This document shows positions 38,221 through 46,950 of a stretch of DNA of 62,792 nt, piece after piece. The stretch is from contig NZ_AUAF01000017.1 of NCBI RefSeq assembly GCF_000428585.1, positions 1-62,792 on the forward strand, given 5' to 3'. The notes beneath the pieces were generated by a model. The model worked only from the letters and a program-made list of their open reading frames with translations. It made no database searches and was not told the DNA's origin. A program made the translations under genes and the position numbers. Origin of the DNA: Zooshikella ganghwensis DSM 15267. GTDB taxonomy: Bacteria > Pseudomonadota > Gammaproteobacteria > Pseudomonadales > Zooshikellaceae. Every line of letters starts with the position of its first letter. Position 1 is the first letter of the stretch.

Positions 38221-39126
38221 TTACTCAATAACTTCATTACTCACATCAAAAGAAACCGTTTCCAACGGAAGAGGACTGGTTAATCGCCGTTTATTGTCCG
38301 TTATAAAGTCTCTGACAATAGGCGCAATCTCTTTAGTTTTTGTCAACAAGAATAAGTGCCCGCACCGTATTACGCGAAGTTCAGCATTAGGAATTCGTTT
38401 TGCCATAAGTTTGGCATTTGCTATTGGAATAATAGGATCATCATCTCCGGCTAAAATCAACGTAGGTTGTTGAATATTATGAAGCCAGTGAAAACTAGTC
38501 CAACCCGCTCCCGCTAATAGCTGATAATAATAACCTAGCCCACTAGGCGAACGGATTTTTAATGAGTGCTTCTTAATTAAATTATCATTTCGTCGAAATG
38601 CACCACCATAAATAGAAGCTGCAATACGCTGCATATAACTTGGTTGCACATATCGCCTTGGACTTGCCAACTTTAATAGCACTGAGAGTTTCGCAGGCAC
38701 TGCAACTGAGCCCATAGAGGTTGCAGCCAAAATAAGACGCCGGCATCGGTATGGGTGATCATAGGCAAACTGTTGTGCAAGCGCACCGCCCCAGGAAACG
38801 CCTAAAACATTAACTTGTCCATAATTCAGTTCATCTAACATTTTACCAATAAGCCGAGATAGCCCAGAAAAACGATAGGGTAAAGTTGGTGTAGATGATC
38901 CACCCGTACCAGGAGCGTCGAATGCAATAATCTCAACACCTTGCAATTCATCAGCAAAGGGCTTTATAAGCTCAAGATTAGCTCCAATACCATTGAAAAC
39001 TAATAATGGCAATATAGGTTCATTACCAGGCCTAATAGCTGCACGTATTACCTGGCCGTTAATATTCAGTGTTTTAAAGCGAACCCGCATGGGTTCGCGA
39101 ATATTGGTTGAAAATGTTGTTTCCAA
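38221..39126 (-). CDS. phaZ: Intracellular medium-chain-length PHA depolymerase
   Basis: 301 residues, alpha/beta hydrolase. Oxyanion and nucleophile regions PLLVFNGIGANLELI and VNVLGVSWGGALAQQFAYDHP (Ser in GVSWGG), acid in ILAGDDDPIIP and His in RCGHLFLL. The pattern SPRRYVQPSYMQRIAASIYGGAFRR and GWTSFHWLHNIQQPTL is characteristic of Pseudomonas PhaZ. It releases 3-hydroxyacids from granule PHA. It starts 8 nt after phaC and shares its transcript, as phaC1-phaZ do in pseudomonads. Confidence 0.95.
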   Translation of the reverse strand: METTFSTNIREPMRVRFKTLNINGQVIRAAIRPGNEPILPLLVFNGIGANLELIKPFADELQGVEIIAFDAPGTGGSSTPTLPYRFSGLSRLIGKMLDELNYGQVNVLGVSWGGALAQQFAYDHPYRCRRLILAATSMGSVAVPAKLSVLLKLASPRRYVQPSYMQRIAASIYGGAFRRNDNLIKKHSLKIRSPSGLGYYYQLLAGAGWTSFHWLHNIQQPTLILAGDDDPIIPIANAKLMAKRIPNAELRVIRCGHLFLLTKTKEIAPIVRDFITDNKRRLTSPLPLETVSFDVSNEVIE

Positions 39127-39134
39127 TGGATCAC

Positions 39135-40943
39135 CTAATCATGTACATATAAACCAGGTGCTGGTTCTAGAGGAGGATGTTGTTCATTACCCAAACTCAC
39201 TGGTGCTTCTTTTTCTTCACCAGAATGAGCAATGATCCATTTTTGCCAGTGTTCCCACCAGCTACCATTATTGCGTGTTGCACCCTGATACCACTCACTT
39301 GGATCTTCTACATGTGCTTTATTTGTAAAAAAGTGTGCCTTTGGATTCCCTGGAGGATTAAGAATACTTTGGATATGTCCACTGTTACTCAAAATAAACT
39401 CACACTGACCTCCCAATAACAGTGTAGACCGATAACAAGCATCCCACAGCGTAATATGGTCAGTTAATCCGGCAACCGCAAATACATCTTGTTTCAAGGC
39501 TTTAGCATCAACTGGCTGGCCAGCAATTTTTAAGGTGTTAGGATGCATCAAGCTATTTTCTTTATAAATATCAATAAATTCTGCATGGAGTTTTGCAGGA
39601 AGTCTAGTTGTGTCATTATTCCAATATAAAATATCAAATGCTGGGGGTTCTTTCCCTAGTAAATAATTATTAACCCAGTAATTCCAAATTAAATCAGTCG
39701 GTCTCATCCAAGCAAACGCACGAGCCATATCTCGGCCTTCCAACACACCTTTTGCAGCAGAAGTTTGCTTAGCTGTTTCTAGGGTTTTTTCAGTAACAAA
39801 GAGCGCTATATCAGAATTAACCTGTGTATCAATTATACTCACCAACTGGGTAATTGAATTTATTATTGGCTTATCCAGACTTTGTAAATAGCTGGACAGC
39901 AGTACTGAAGTTAATCCCCCTGAACATGCACCTAAAATGTTAATATTATCAACTTCTGCAATATCGTGAATAACATGAACTGCCTCACTTAATCCAAGTA
40001 TATATTGGTCTAGTCCCCAGTTCCTATGCTCTGGAGTTGGATTTCGCCAGCTAACAATAAATACCTGTAGACCAATGGAGGTACAGAACCGAATAAAGCT
40101 TTTTTCTGGACTTAAATCAAAAGCATAAAACTTATTGATTTGTGGTGGTATTATAAACAGAGGAATTTTAAACACTTTTTCTGTTGTCGGCTTATACTGA
40201 ATAAGCTCTAAAATATCACACCTAAAAACCACATTTCCTTCTGAAGTCGCTATATTTTTTCCGACTGAAAATGCCGACTTATCAACCTGTGCTGGCATCC
40301 CCCCATTATGACGAATGTCATCAAGTAAGTGTAACAAGCCTTTTTCCAGGCTCATCCCTCCCGTTTCAAAAAAGCGCTTAATGACAGCTGGATTTACTAA
40401 TGTATTTGAAGGGGCAACAGCTTCAGCAAATAAAGAAATAATAAATTTAGCTCGACGACTATCATCATTATCAAACTCTGCATCGTCAACCCAGTCGTTA
40501 AGGTGTTTATGCCATGCAAAATAGGCCTGCATATAACGACGGTAAATTGGGTTTTCAAACCAGGTAGGGTCACTAAAACGACGATCATTTCGTTTTGGTA
40601 AAAACTCTGAGGTACCCAATATAACTTGAGACATATCTTTACCAAATTCAAATAACTGCTTAAATCCAGCCGTTGGATGAGAAACAGCTTGTTTGACAAT
40701 CGTCCCTGCTGTAGAAAATAAATCTTTACTATGTAACCTTACAATGGGAGTTCCCATTGCAGCACTATCAGGATTTGACCGCCCATTCGTCTTGCGGGGC
40801 TGATGCTCGGCCCCTAACTCTCTCTGCAATGCTTTTTTCAACCGTTCAGCTGCTCTTCGATCTGTTTTCTCTAACCGCTGAATAGTCTCTCTTAATACTT
40901 CTATACGTTGGCTAATGTCATTTATCGCAGCTTCATTTTTCAT
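39135..40943 (-). CDS. phaC: Class II (medium-chain-length) PHA synthase
   Basis: 602 residues from ATG 40943 (AGGGA about 11 nt upstream), about 40 longer than Pseudomonas PhaC1, with a charged, coiled N-terminus (ISQRIEVLRETIQRLEK). Catalytic Cys in NILGACSGGLTSVLL (lipase-like box), Asp in AVAGLTDHITLW and His in LSNSGHIQSILNPPGN. QVFIVSWRNPTPEHRNWGLD is class II type. It polymerises (R)-3-hydroxyacyl-CoA on the granule surface. Only one phaC is here, not the phaC1-phaZ-phaC2 set of pseudomonads. Promoter region holds a perfect palindrome at 41062. Confidence 0.95.
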   Translation of the reverse strand: MKNEAAINDISQRIEVLRETIQRLEKTDRRAAERLKKALQRELGAEHQPRKTNGRSNPDSAAMGTPIVRLHSKDLFSTAGTIVKQAVSHPTAGFKQLFEFGKDMSQVILGTSEFLPKRNDRRFSDPTWFENPIYRRYMQAYFAWHKHLNDWVDDAEFDNDDSRRAKFIISLFAEAVAPSNTLVNPAVIKRFFETGGMSLEKGLLHLLDDIRHNGGMPAQVDKSAFSVGKNIATSEGNVVFRCDILELIQYKPTTEKVFKIPLFIIPPQINKFYAFDLSPEKSFIRFCTSIGLQVFIVSWRNPTPEHRNWGLDQYILGLSEAVHVIHDIAEVDNINILGACSGGLTSVLLSSYLQSLDKPIINSITQLVSIIDTQVNSDIALFVTEKTLETAKQTSAAKGVLEGRDMARAFAWMRPTDLIWNYWVNNYLLGKEPPAFDILYWNNDTTRLPAKLHAEFIDIYKENSLMHPNTLKIAGQPVDAKALKQDVFAVAGLTDHITLWDACYRSTLLLGGQCEFILSNSGHIQSILNPPGNPKAHFFTNKAHVEDPSEWYQGATRNNGSWWEHWQKWIIAHSGEEKEAPVSLGNEQHPPLEPAPGLYVHD

Positions 40944-41331
40944 GAATATATATTTCCCTGTGCTGTGTTTACCAACCATGGCTTTATTACATTTTTGTTA
41001 AAGCCAATCATCTCAAAAGTATCAAATTTTGATGACAGAATAATGGTTTTATAAACTTTAACTATATAAATCAAGTGATTTATATAGCGTACATCGAACT
41101 AACACAACACATTCACTACTTATAGAAGACTTATAATAATGACTGCAAAAGAGCAATTAAGAGTGAATTTAATGTTCCTTTCTGACTATTGTAATTGGCA
41201 AATTTAGTATGTTCATTCTAATTTTCATTGCTATAGTCGAGCTATTGATGAATGATAAACCGAAGAAGTTTTATTATACCCCCGACACATATCGCAAAGG
41301 GTTACCCTACCCAAGCAACGAGGACGCTACC
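40944..41331. promoter_or_regulatory. Divergent phaC / phasin promoter region
   Basis: 388 bp between the divergent phaC and phasin genes. Its main feature is the dyad at 41062-41087. A TATACCC is at 41275-41281. A possible in-frame ATG at 41248 could extend the phasin but lacks a ribosome binding site as good as that of 41332. Confidence 0.6.
41062..41087. promoter_or_regulatory. Perfect 12+2+12 palindrome, candidate PhaD operator
   Basis: CTATATAAATCA (41062-41073), spacer AG, TGATTTATATAG (41076-41087): 12 of 12 pairs match. It lies 119 bp before phaC and 245 bp before the phasin start. A dyad of this size fits a TetR-family dimer, and phaD (TetR) is encoded 0.8 kb away; in Pseudomonas PhaD controls phaC1 and phaI promoters. 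That PhaD binds here is inference. Confidence 0.7.
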
Positions 41332-41796
41332 ATGTCAGACACAAAAAAAGCTGATAAATCAACTGATAAAGAAAAATCTTTACTTACAGGCATTCGTGAT
41401 TCTGCCCATAAAATCTGGCTAGCAGGGCTTGGCGCTTATGCTCAGTATGAAAAGCTTGGCCAGGAAGGTATTCGTTTATTTGAAAACCTGGTAAAAGATG
41501 GTGAAGAAGTACAAGCTCGAACCCAGCATAAAGTAGACGAAGTAAAGGAAAAAATAAAATCTAAAACAACTGACCGCTTGGAAAGTAGAATAAAACAGTT
41601 GCGGGATAAACTTTCAAGTGGGTCTCGTGATGAACTCAAAGAGCTAAGTCACCAGATCGAAGAATTAAGTCAAGCTGTTAAAGCCCTAAGTTCTGACCGC
41701 ACTGTGGGTAGCAAAAGCTCAGCTACATCCAGCAGCACCGGATCTACATCCAAGAGCTCAACCACATCAACAGCTAAAAAACCTGCTGCTGTATAG
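41332..41796 (+). CDS. phaF: Phasin (PhaF/PhaI-like granule protein)
   Basis: 154 residues from ATG 41332, with AGGA 7 nt upstream. The phasin segment is SAHKIWLAGLGAYAQYEKLG (about 23-42) followed by long charged helices (about 45-120) with heptad character, EVQARTQHKVDEVKEKIKS and RIKQLRDKLSSGSRDELK. The tail is low-complexity Ser/Thr/Ala/Lys ending KKPAAV, a much reduced version of the histone-like tail of PhaF. It should coat PHA granules. It diverges from phaC and is followed by a terminator hairpin shared with phaD. Confidence 0.88.
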   Translation: MSDTKKADKSTDKEKSLLTGIRDSAHKIWLAGLGAYAQYEKLGQEGIRLFENLVKDGEEVQARTQHKVDEVKEKIKSKTTDRLESRIKQLRDKLSSGSRDELKELSHQIEELSQAVKALSSDRTVGSKSSATSSSTGSTSKSSTTSTAKKPAAV

Positions 41797-41817
41797 TGTA
41801 AAAACATCATATAATAA

Positions 41818-41850
41818 ACCCTTCGTGCAGTATAGTATTTCACGAAGGGT
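41818..41850. terminator. Hairpin between phasin and phaD genes
   Basis: ACCCTTCGTG (41818-41827) pairs with CACGAAGGGT (41841-41850), 10 bp, loop 13 nt. It lies between converging genes. The arms equal the tips of the family 1 repeats (ACCCTTC-CG), so it may be a collapsed element acting as a terminator. Confidence 0.65.
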
Positions 41851-41862
41851 AAAAGGTTGCCT

Positions 41863-42504
41863 TTAGATCGGAAAGTTTACTGTTGACTTATAAATTTGAC
41901 TTCTTTTTTCTAAAATTTCTTGTTGATCATCAGTCATATAAGGCTTAACTAAACAAATAACTTGATAAATTCCCTGGTTGATATAACGAGTGTCGTATCC
42001 TTTCTTAGTACGCATAACCTCGTAATTCAGCCAAAAAGTTGCAACTACTGTTGCATTATCAGCTAATACCCCAATCTCCTCATCCGTTGCTACTAAATAT
42101 GATGCATCTCTCAAGTACTCACAAATCTCTGTAAATGTTTTTCTTTTCTTACTTAAGACACGCGTAAACCGTGGTTTTATTTTTTGATTTTTAGCTAGTA
42201 GATCTAATAAGTCTCTATATAGAAATCGATAATTATGTATAGTTTCAAAAATTAAATGCAAATATAACCAGTAATCATCAATGGCTAATGAGTGTCTACT
42301 TGGAGAGTCTAAGAGCTCTAGAATTTCACTCTCATATCTAAGATAAAGCTCAGTGATAATTTCTTCTTTTCCCTGAAAATGATAATAAAGATTACCAGGG
42401 CTAATATCCATTTCATTGGATATATCGATTGTTGTTATATTGGGTTCACCATGATGGTTAAATAACGCTAAGCTAGTGACTAAAATCCGCTCCCTGGTTT
42501 TCAT
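41863..42504 (-). CDS. phaD: TetR-family PHA regulator PhaD
   Basis: 213 residues. The HTH region MKTRERILVTSLALFNHHGE, NITTIDISNEMDISPGNLYYHFQGKEEII matches Pseudomonas PhaD, as does DYWLYLHLIFETIHNYRFLYRDL in the ligand domain. PhaD is an activator of phaC1 and phaI in pseudomonads and probably senses an acyl-CoA. The gene faces the phasin gene and follows the granule-protein gene on the same strand by 135 bp. Confidence 0.93.
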   Translation of the reverse strand: MKTRERILVTSLALFNHHGEPNITTIDISNEMDISPGNLYYHFQGKEEIITELYLRYESEILELLDSPSRHSLAIDDYWLYLHLIFETIHNYRFLYRDLLDLLAKNQKIKPRFTRVLSKKRKTFTEICEYLRDASYLVATDEEIGVLADNATVVATFWLNYEVMRTKKGYDTRYINQGIYQVICLVKPYMTDDQQEILEKRSQIYKSTVNFPI

Positions 42505-42566
42505 GTATACGGCCTTGTTAAGTTAAGAAATCAGAGCAAATAGATTTCAATTCATGAAGGGTATAA

Positions 42567-42611
42567 CTTACCGTTAGTATTTCCTTATACAATATCCTAG
42601 ATAACGGTAAG
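42567..42611. other. Inverted repeat upstream of phaD
   Basis: CTTACCGTTA (42567-42576) and TAACGGTAAG (42602-42611), perfect 10-bp arms with a 25-nt spacer, lie between the granule-protein stop and the phaD start. A GGGTATA is at 42559-42565. It may be a regulator site or mRNA hairpin; no T-run follows. Confidence 0.45.
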
Positions 42612-42639
42612 CATATATAATGTAGAAGCGCTAAATGAG

Positions 42640-42921
42640 CTATGATTTTATCAATTTATCCAGACGTTGATTTATCTGCTGCTCAATTGTTCCTTTAAAT
42701 GCTTTCATAATAGCATTGAGCTTTACATCAATCTCTACACGTTCTTCAGTCACCTTAATTGAACCCTGAACACCTGTTTGCTTAAAGGTTAAGTGATAAT
42801 CGCTATCCCATTGGCAGGTTAATCCCATAGACGACTGCATTTCATCGGCAATTTGCTGAACAGCTTGTTTCGCTTTCTCAATAGTTGTGCCATGAGTGCG
42901 TTTTATTTCAATATTAGCCAT
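42640..42921 (-). CDS. Polyhydroxyalkanoic acid system family protein
   Basis: 93 residues, the size of the small PHA granule-associated family (PF09650 type). Sequence pattern: ANIEIKRTHGTTIEKAKQAV, LTCQWDSDYHLTFKQTGVQG and AIMKAFKGTIEQQINQRLD. The role in PHA metabolism is inferred from the family and from its position beside phaD. It precedes phaD on the same strand. Confidence 0.88.
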   Translation of the reverse strand: MANIEIKRTHGTTIEKAKQAVQQIADEMQSSMGLTCQWDSDYHLTFKQTGVQGSIKVTEERVEIDVKLNAIMKAFKGTIEQQINQRLDKLIKS

Positions 42922-43037
42922 CGACCCATTAGATCCTCAAATACAACATTAACCACTTTGCATCATTCGAAGGGTATATCCTTCACTATTGATGAATATC
43001 TACAGCAAAGAATATACAAGGCTAATTCATGATTCAA

Positions 43038-44147
43038 CTATAGTGCTCGTGTTTCGTAGTATGCTTGCTCAGAAATTTTATGATAATCCTTTACCTGTTT
43101 AGCAAACTGAGTGAATGATGTATAAATGCGTTTTGTGTAATCATTAGCTTCAGCTATCTCACTAACAACCACTTCCGACGTCTCTTTTAGCTTTTTCAGT
43201 ACATCATCAGGCAATCGCAACAGGGTAACATTATACTTGTTTACTAACTGTTCTAATGCACTATTATTCCTAGCCGTGTATTCATCAAGCATATCTTGAT
43301 TAGAAGCTCGCACAGCTTGTTTGACAATTTCCTGCAAATCAGCAGGTAATGCCTCAAGTGCCTTTTTATTGAGAATGACTTCTAGCGTAGTACCTGGCTC
43401 ATGCCAGCCTGGATAGTAGTAATATTTAGCGGCTTTATATAAGCCAAATGCCAGGTCATTATAAGGACCTACCCATTCTGTTGCATCAATTGCACCCGTT
43501 TGTAGTGCAGTAAATAACTCCCCTCCAGGGATATTAACAGGCACCCCTCCTAGTCGTTTTAATACTTCTCCACCAAGGCCCGGTATACGCATTTTCAAGC
43601 CTTTCAAGTCTGCTGTTGACTCAATTTTTTTATTAAACCAACCCGCCATTTGTACCCCAGTATTACCTCCAGCAAAAGGCTTAAGATTGAACGGCGCATA
43701 CACCTCATCCCATAGCTCCTGCCCACCTCCATAATGTAGCCAGCTATTCATCTCCTGAGCATTAAAGCCAAACGGCACAGCTGCAAAAAATTGTGCTGCT
43801 TCAGCTTTCCCTTTCCAGTAATAGGCAGCGCCATGTCCCATTTCTGCAGTACCATTTGAAACAGCATCAAATACTTCTAGTGCAGGTACTAGCTCACCAG
43901 CCCCATATACCTTAATTTCCAGGCGCCCATTGCTCATAATTTTGACATTTTTTGCAAATCGCTCAGGTGCAGTGCCCAAGCCTGGGAAGTTTTTTGGCCA
44001 GGTTGTTACCATTTTCCAGTGTATCGTGCTTTTTTCTTCGGGCTTAACTACTTGGGTGCACTCTTTTTCAGACTGCTGAGAACAGCCCGCAACAGCAACC
44101 CCAACTGCACCTAAACTGGCTGCAGTCATAAAATCACGACGTTTCAT
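43038..44147 (-). CDS. TRAP transporter periplasmic binding lipoprotein (DctP/TakP-like)
   Basis: 369 residues. N-terminus MKRRDFMTAASLGAVGVAVAG joins a twin-arginine motif (RRDF) to a lipobox (VAGC), suggesting a Tat-exported lipoprotein. HWKMVTTWPKNFPGLGTAPE, GELVPALEVFDAVSNGTAEMG, GLKMRIPGLGGEVLKRLGGV and GAIDATEWVGPYNDLAFG fit the TakP-type DctP group that bind 2-oxoacids and similar monocarboxylates. The membrane subunits DctQ and DctM are missing nearby, so it is an orphan receptor in this window. TATACCC at 44176-44182 is upstream. Confidence 0.9.
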   Translation of the reverse strand: MKRRDFMTAASLGAVGVAVAGCSQQSEKECTQVVKPEEKSTIHWKMVTTWPKNFPGLGTAPERFAKNVKIMSNGRLEIKVYGAGELVPALEVFDAVSNGTAEMGHGAAYYWKGKAEAAQFFAAVPFGFNAQEMNSWLHYGGGQELWDEVYAPFNLKPFAGGNTGVQMAGWFNKKIESTADLKGLKMRIPGLGGEVLKRLGGVPVNIPGGELFTALQTGAIDATEWVGPYNDLAFGLYKAAKYYYYPGWHEPGTTLEVILNKKALEALPADLQEIVKQAVRASNQDMLDEYTARNNSALEQLVNKYNVTLLRLPDDVLKKLKETSEVVVSEIAEANDYTKRIYTSFTQFAKQVKDYHKISEQAYYETRAL

Positions 44148-44618
44148 TTTTATGACTCCCTATACTCTGCTCATTTATACCCTTAGCTGAATGATGAGTT
44201 ATTTTTATAGCTGTGAGGGTACTCAGTTTTATTTTTGCGTCTTTTTGTTATTTAGTCAGCACTGTTACTTTTATTATTGATCTACAGGCATTATTAACCT
44301 GCAAGTACTTTTAACCAACGAGATTCCTATCCCTTGGCGTCACTTCATATTAATTTACCTTGCTCAAAACAAAACAGGAAGTACACATTTCAACTTCCTG
44401 AAGGATATACCCAATGTACTGGGTATATCGAAAGATAGCGTGCTAGGGTCTGTTAATACTATTTGAATATCACCATCATAACCCTTCGGGCCGTAATTAT
44501 GTTTCCACCTAGCCGTGTTACAAGTCATTTATGTAGAATGACTACCCGGCATTCATTCTGCTTTGCTAGGCGAAAAAATAGCCTACGGCAGTAGTAATTC
44601 AAATAGTGTAAACAGGCC
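44148..44618. other. Intergenic region filled with repeat-family sequences
   Basis: Contains a TATACCC at 44176-44182, the palindrome GATATACCCA/TGGGTATATC (44404-44413 and 44420-44429, 6-nt spacer), and nearly all of the family 2 element 44444-44621. No gene seen. Mobile or repeated DNA accounts for about half of it. Confidence 0.55.
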
Positions 44619-44621
44619 CTA
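44444..44621. repeat. TA-flanked inverted-repeat element (family 2) at uvrD 3' end
   Basis: 178 bp. Left end TAGGGTCTGTTAATACTAT and right end (minus strand) TAGGGCCTGTTTACACTAT are inverted repeats of about 24 bp with few mismatches, continuing TTGAAT. TA flanks each side, fitting a TA target duplication. The last bases form the TAG stop of uvrD. The left end also matches the murI-end element through GAATATCAC. Confidence 0.7.
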
Positions 44622-46793
44622 AATCACCTGTAGTTTTGCGTATGAAACCACCAACCACTTAACCCCTTCACGATCAAAGTTTACTTGTACACGCGCCTGT
44701 GCCCCTTGGCCTTCGTAGTTCAAAATAACGCCTTCACCAAAAATACTATGCTCCACTCGTTGTCCAAGGGATAGCTCTGTATTGGGCACTGCACCTTTCA
44801 TTGTTTTGCTTGTTAAAGAAACAGGACGAGAAATCTTAGTCGCCAGGCGTACTTCTTGTAGTAAGTCTTTTGGAATTTCTTTCAGGAAACGTGAGGGTCG
44901 ATTCAAGTTTTCAGTACCATGCAGACGACGAGTCTCGGCATAGGTAAGATACAGTTGTTTCATTGCTCGCGTAATGCCGACATAGCACAACCGCCGCTCT
45001 TCCTCCATTCCATCAGCTGTTTCTAGTGACATAGCGTGGGGGAAAAGACCTTGTTCTAAACCTGCCATAAACACTAATGGAAACTCAAGCCCCTTGGCAG
45101 AGTGAAAGGTCATCATTTGCACACTGTCTTCATATTGTGCAGCCTGAGTTTCCCCTGCTTCTAATGCCGCATGATCAAGAAAAAGAGCAAGGGGACTTAA
45201 CTCATCTTCACTATCCGGTATAGCTTCTACAGGATCAAACTCTCGGGTTGCAGTCACCAGCTCCTCTAAGTTTTCAATTCTAGCTCGACCCTTTTCACCT
45301 TTTTCTTTCCGGTGGTGTTCAATAAGCCCACTAACAGCAATCACATGATCTGTTAACTCATGTAATGGCAAGCCCCTTGTTGCCTGCTGCATCGTTTGAA
45401 TTAGCGAATAAAACTGCTGGAGTGCATTGAGTGCACGGGCAGGTAACAACTTCCGTGTAATAACCTCTTGCCCTGACTGCCATAAAGGTATTTGCTGCTC
45501 TCGGGCTAAATCGCGAAGAACTTGGACTGTTTTTTCCCCAATACCCCGAGCAGGAACATTAATAACCCGCTCAATAGCTGTATCATCAGCAGGGTTACTC
45601 AGCAACCTAAGATACGCAAGGGCATTTTTAATTTCAGCTCGTTCAAAGAATCGCTGGCCACCGTATATTCGGTAAGGAATGCTGGAACGAAGCATTGCCT
45701 CTTCCAAAACCCGCGATTGAGCATTAGAGCGGTATAAAATTGCGATGTCTTTATAACTACCATGCTCATCAACCCAGGCTTGAATCTGCTCACTAATAAA
45801 GCGTGCTTCATCAACCTCATTATAGGCAGCATATACATTAATCTTGTCACCATCATCACCTGCCGTCCAAAGCTCCTTACCCAGGCGATCATTATTATTG
45901 GCAATCAATGCATTCGCTGCTTTCAAAATAGTATTGGTAGAGCGATAGTTTTGCTCAAGACGAATGGTAACAGCGCTTGGAAAATCATTACTAAACTGTC
46001 GGATGTTTTCAATTTTAGCGCCACGCCACCCATAAATTGACTGGTCATCATCACCCACAGCCATCACACTGGCTTGCTGGCCCGCTAACACTCTAAGCCA
46101 TGCATACTGCACCGCATTGGTATCCTGAAACTCATCAACAAGAATATGGGAAAAACGCTGCTGATAATGCTTAAGCAATTCCGGCTGCTTTAACCATAAC
46201 TCATGGGAACGTAACAACAACTCAGCAAAATCCACCAGCCCACCGGCTTGGCATGCAGCTTCATAAGCTGTATACACTTTCAACCAGGTACGAGTTTGCA
46301 GATCACCATAATCCTCAATATTTTCTGGACGCAGACCGTCGTCTTTTTTGCTATTAATAAACCACTGCACCTGTCGCGGGGGCCATTTGCTGTCATCTAA
46401 CCCCATTTCTTTCATCAGTCGTTTAATCAAACGAAGTTGATCATCACTGTCCATAATCTGGAATTGCTCTGATAAACCCGCTAGCTGCCAATGTGCTCGC
46501 AATAAACGGTGTGCAATACCATGGAAAGTGCCAACCCACATGCCTCTCGCTGGAATATTCAGTAACGACTCAATACGCGAACGCATTTCGGCTGCCGCTT
46601 TATTCGTGAAAGTCACCGCTAACACGCTGTGGGCAGAAATGCCAACAGCTTGCACCAGCCAAGCAATTCGGTGTACCAATACACGAGTCTTGCCACTCCC
46701 AGCACCTGCTAACACCAATGCGGTATCTGCTGTCGTTGTTACAGCTTCACGTTGTGCGTCGTTTAAGTCATTCAGTATGTGTGAAATATCCAT
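44619..46793 (-). CDS. uvrD: DNA helicase II (UvrD)
   Basis: 724 residues, close to E. coli UvrD (720). Superfamily 1 helicase motifs in order: motif I LAGAGSGKTRVL (about 29-40), Ia AVTFTNKAAAEM, II ILVDEFQDTNAVQY, III VGDDDQSIYGWRGA, IV LEQNYRST, V TFHSAKGLEFPLV and VI EERRLCYVGITRA. The C-terminus KWLVVSYAKLQVI matches the native UvrD end, so the gene is complete. It unwinds DNA in nucleotide-excision and mismatch repair. The TAG stop is shared with the repeat end at 44621; promoter lies opposite hexR. Confidence 0.97.
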   Translation of the reverse strand: MDISHILNDLNDAQREAVTTTADTALVLAGAGSGKTRVLVHRIAWLVQAVGISAHSVLAVTFTNKAAAEMRSRIESLLNIPARGMWVGTFHGIAHRLLRAHWQLAGLSEQFQIMDSDDQLRLIKRLMKEMGLDDSKWPPRQVQWFINSKKDDGLRPENIEDYGDLQTRTWLKVYTAYEAACQAGGLVDFAELLLRSHELWLKQPELLKHYQQRFSHILVDEFQDTNAVQYAWLRVLAGQQASVMAVGDDDQSIYGWRGAKIENIRQFSNDFPSAVTIRLEQNYRSTNTILKAANALIANNNDRLGKELWTAGDDGDKINVYAAYNEVDEARFISEQIQAWVDEHGSYKDIAILYRSNAQSRVLEEAMLRSSIPYRIYGGQRFFERAEIKNALAYLRLLSNPADDTAIERVINVPARGIGEKTVQVLRDLAREQQIPLWQSGQEVITRKLLPARALNALQQFYSLIQTMQQATRGLPLHELTDHVIAVSGLIEHHRKEKGEKGRARIENLEELVTATREFDPVEAIPDSEDELSPLALFLDHAALEAGETQAAQYEDSVQMMTFHSAKGLEFPLVFMAGLEQGLFPHAMSLETADGMEEERRLCYVGITRAMKQLYLTYAETRRLHGTENLNRPSRFLKEIPKDLLQEVRLATKISRPVSLTSKTMKGAVPNTELSLGQRVEHSIFGEGVILNYEGQGAQARVQVNFDREGVKWLVVSYAKLQVI

Positions 46794-46950
46794 AAGCGGT
46801 GGAGAAAACCTTTAGCTACTTAGCTTGAATCGCCAGAAATCAGCCTATTTTGGCCTCTTTTACTCACATTGACCAGTTTCTTATGTAAAGAGTGCAGCAT
46901 GACCTATAGCGTGATAATTGTCGTTTAATACAAGAATTTTGTAGTATTAC

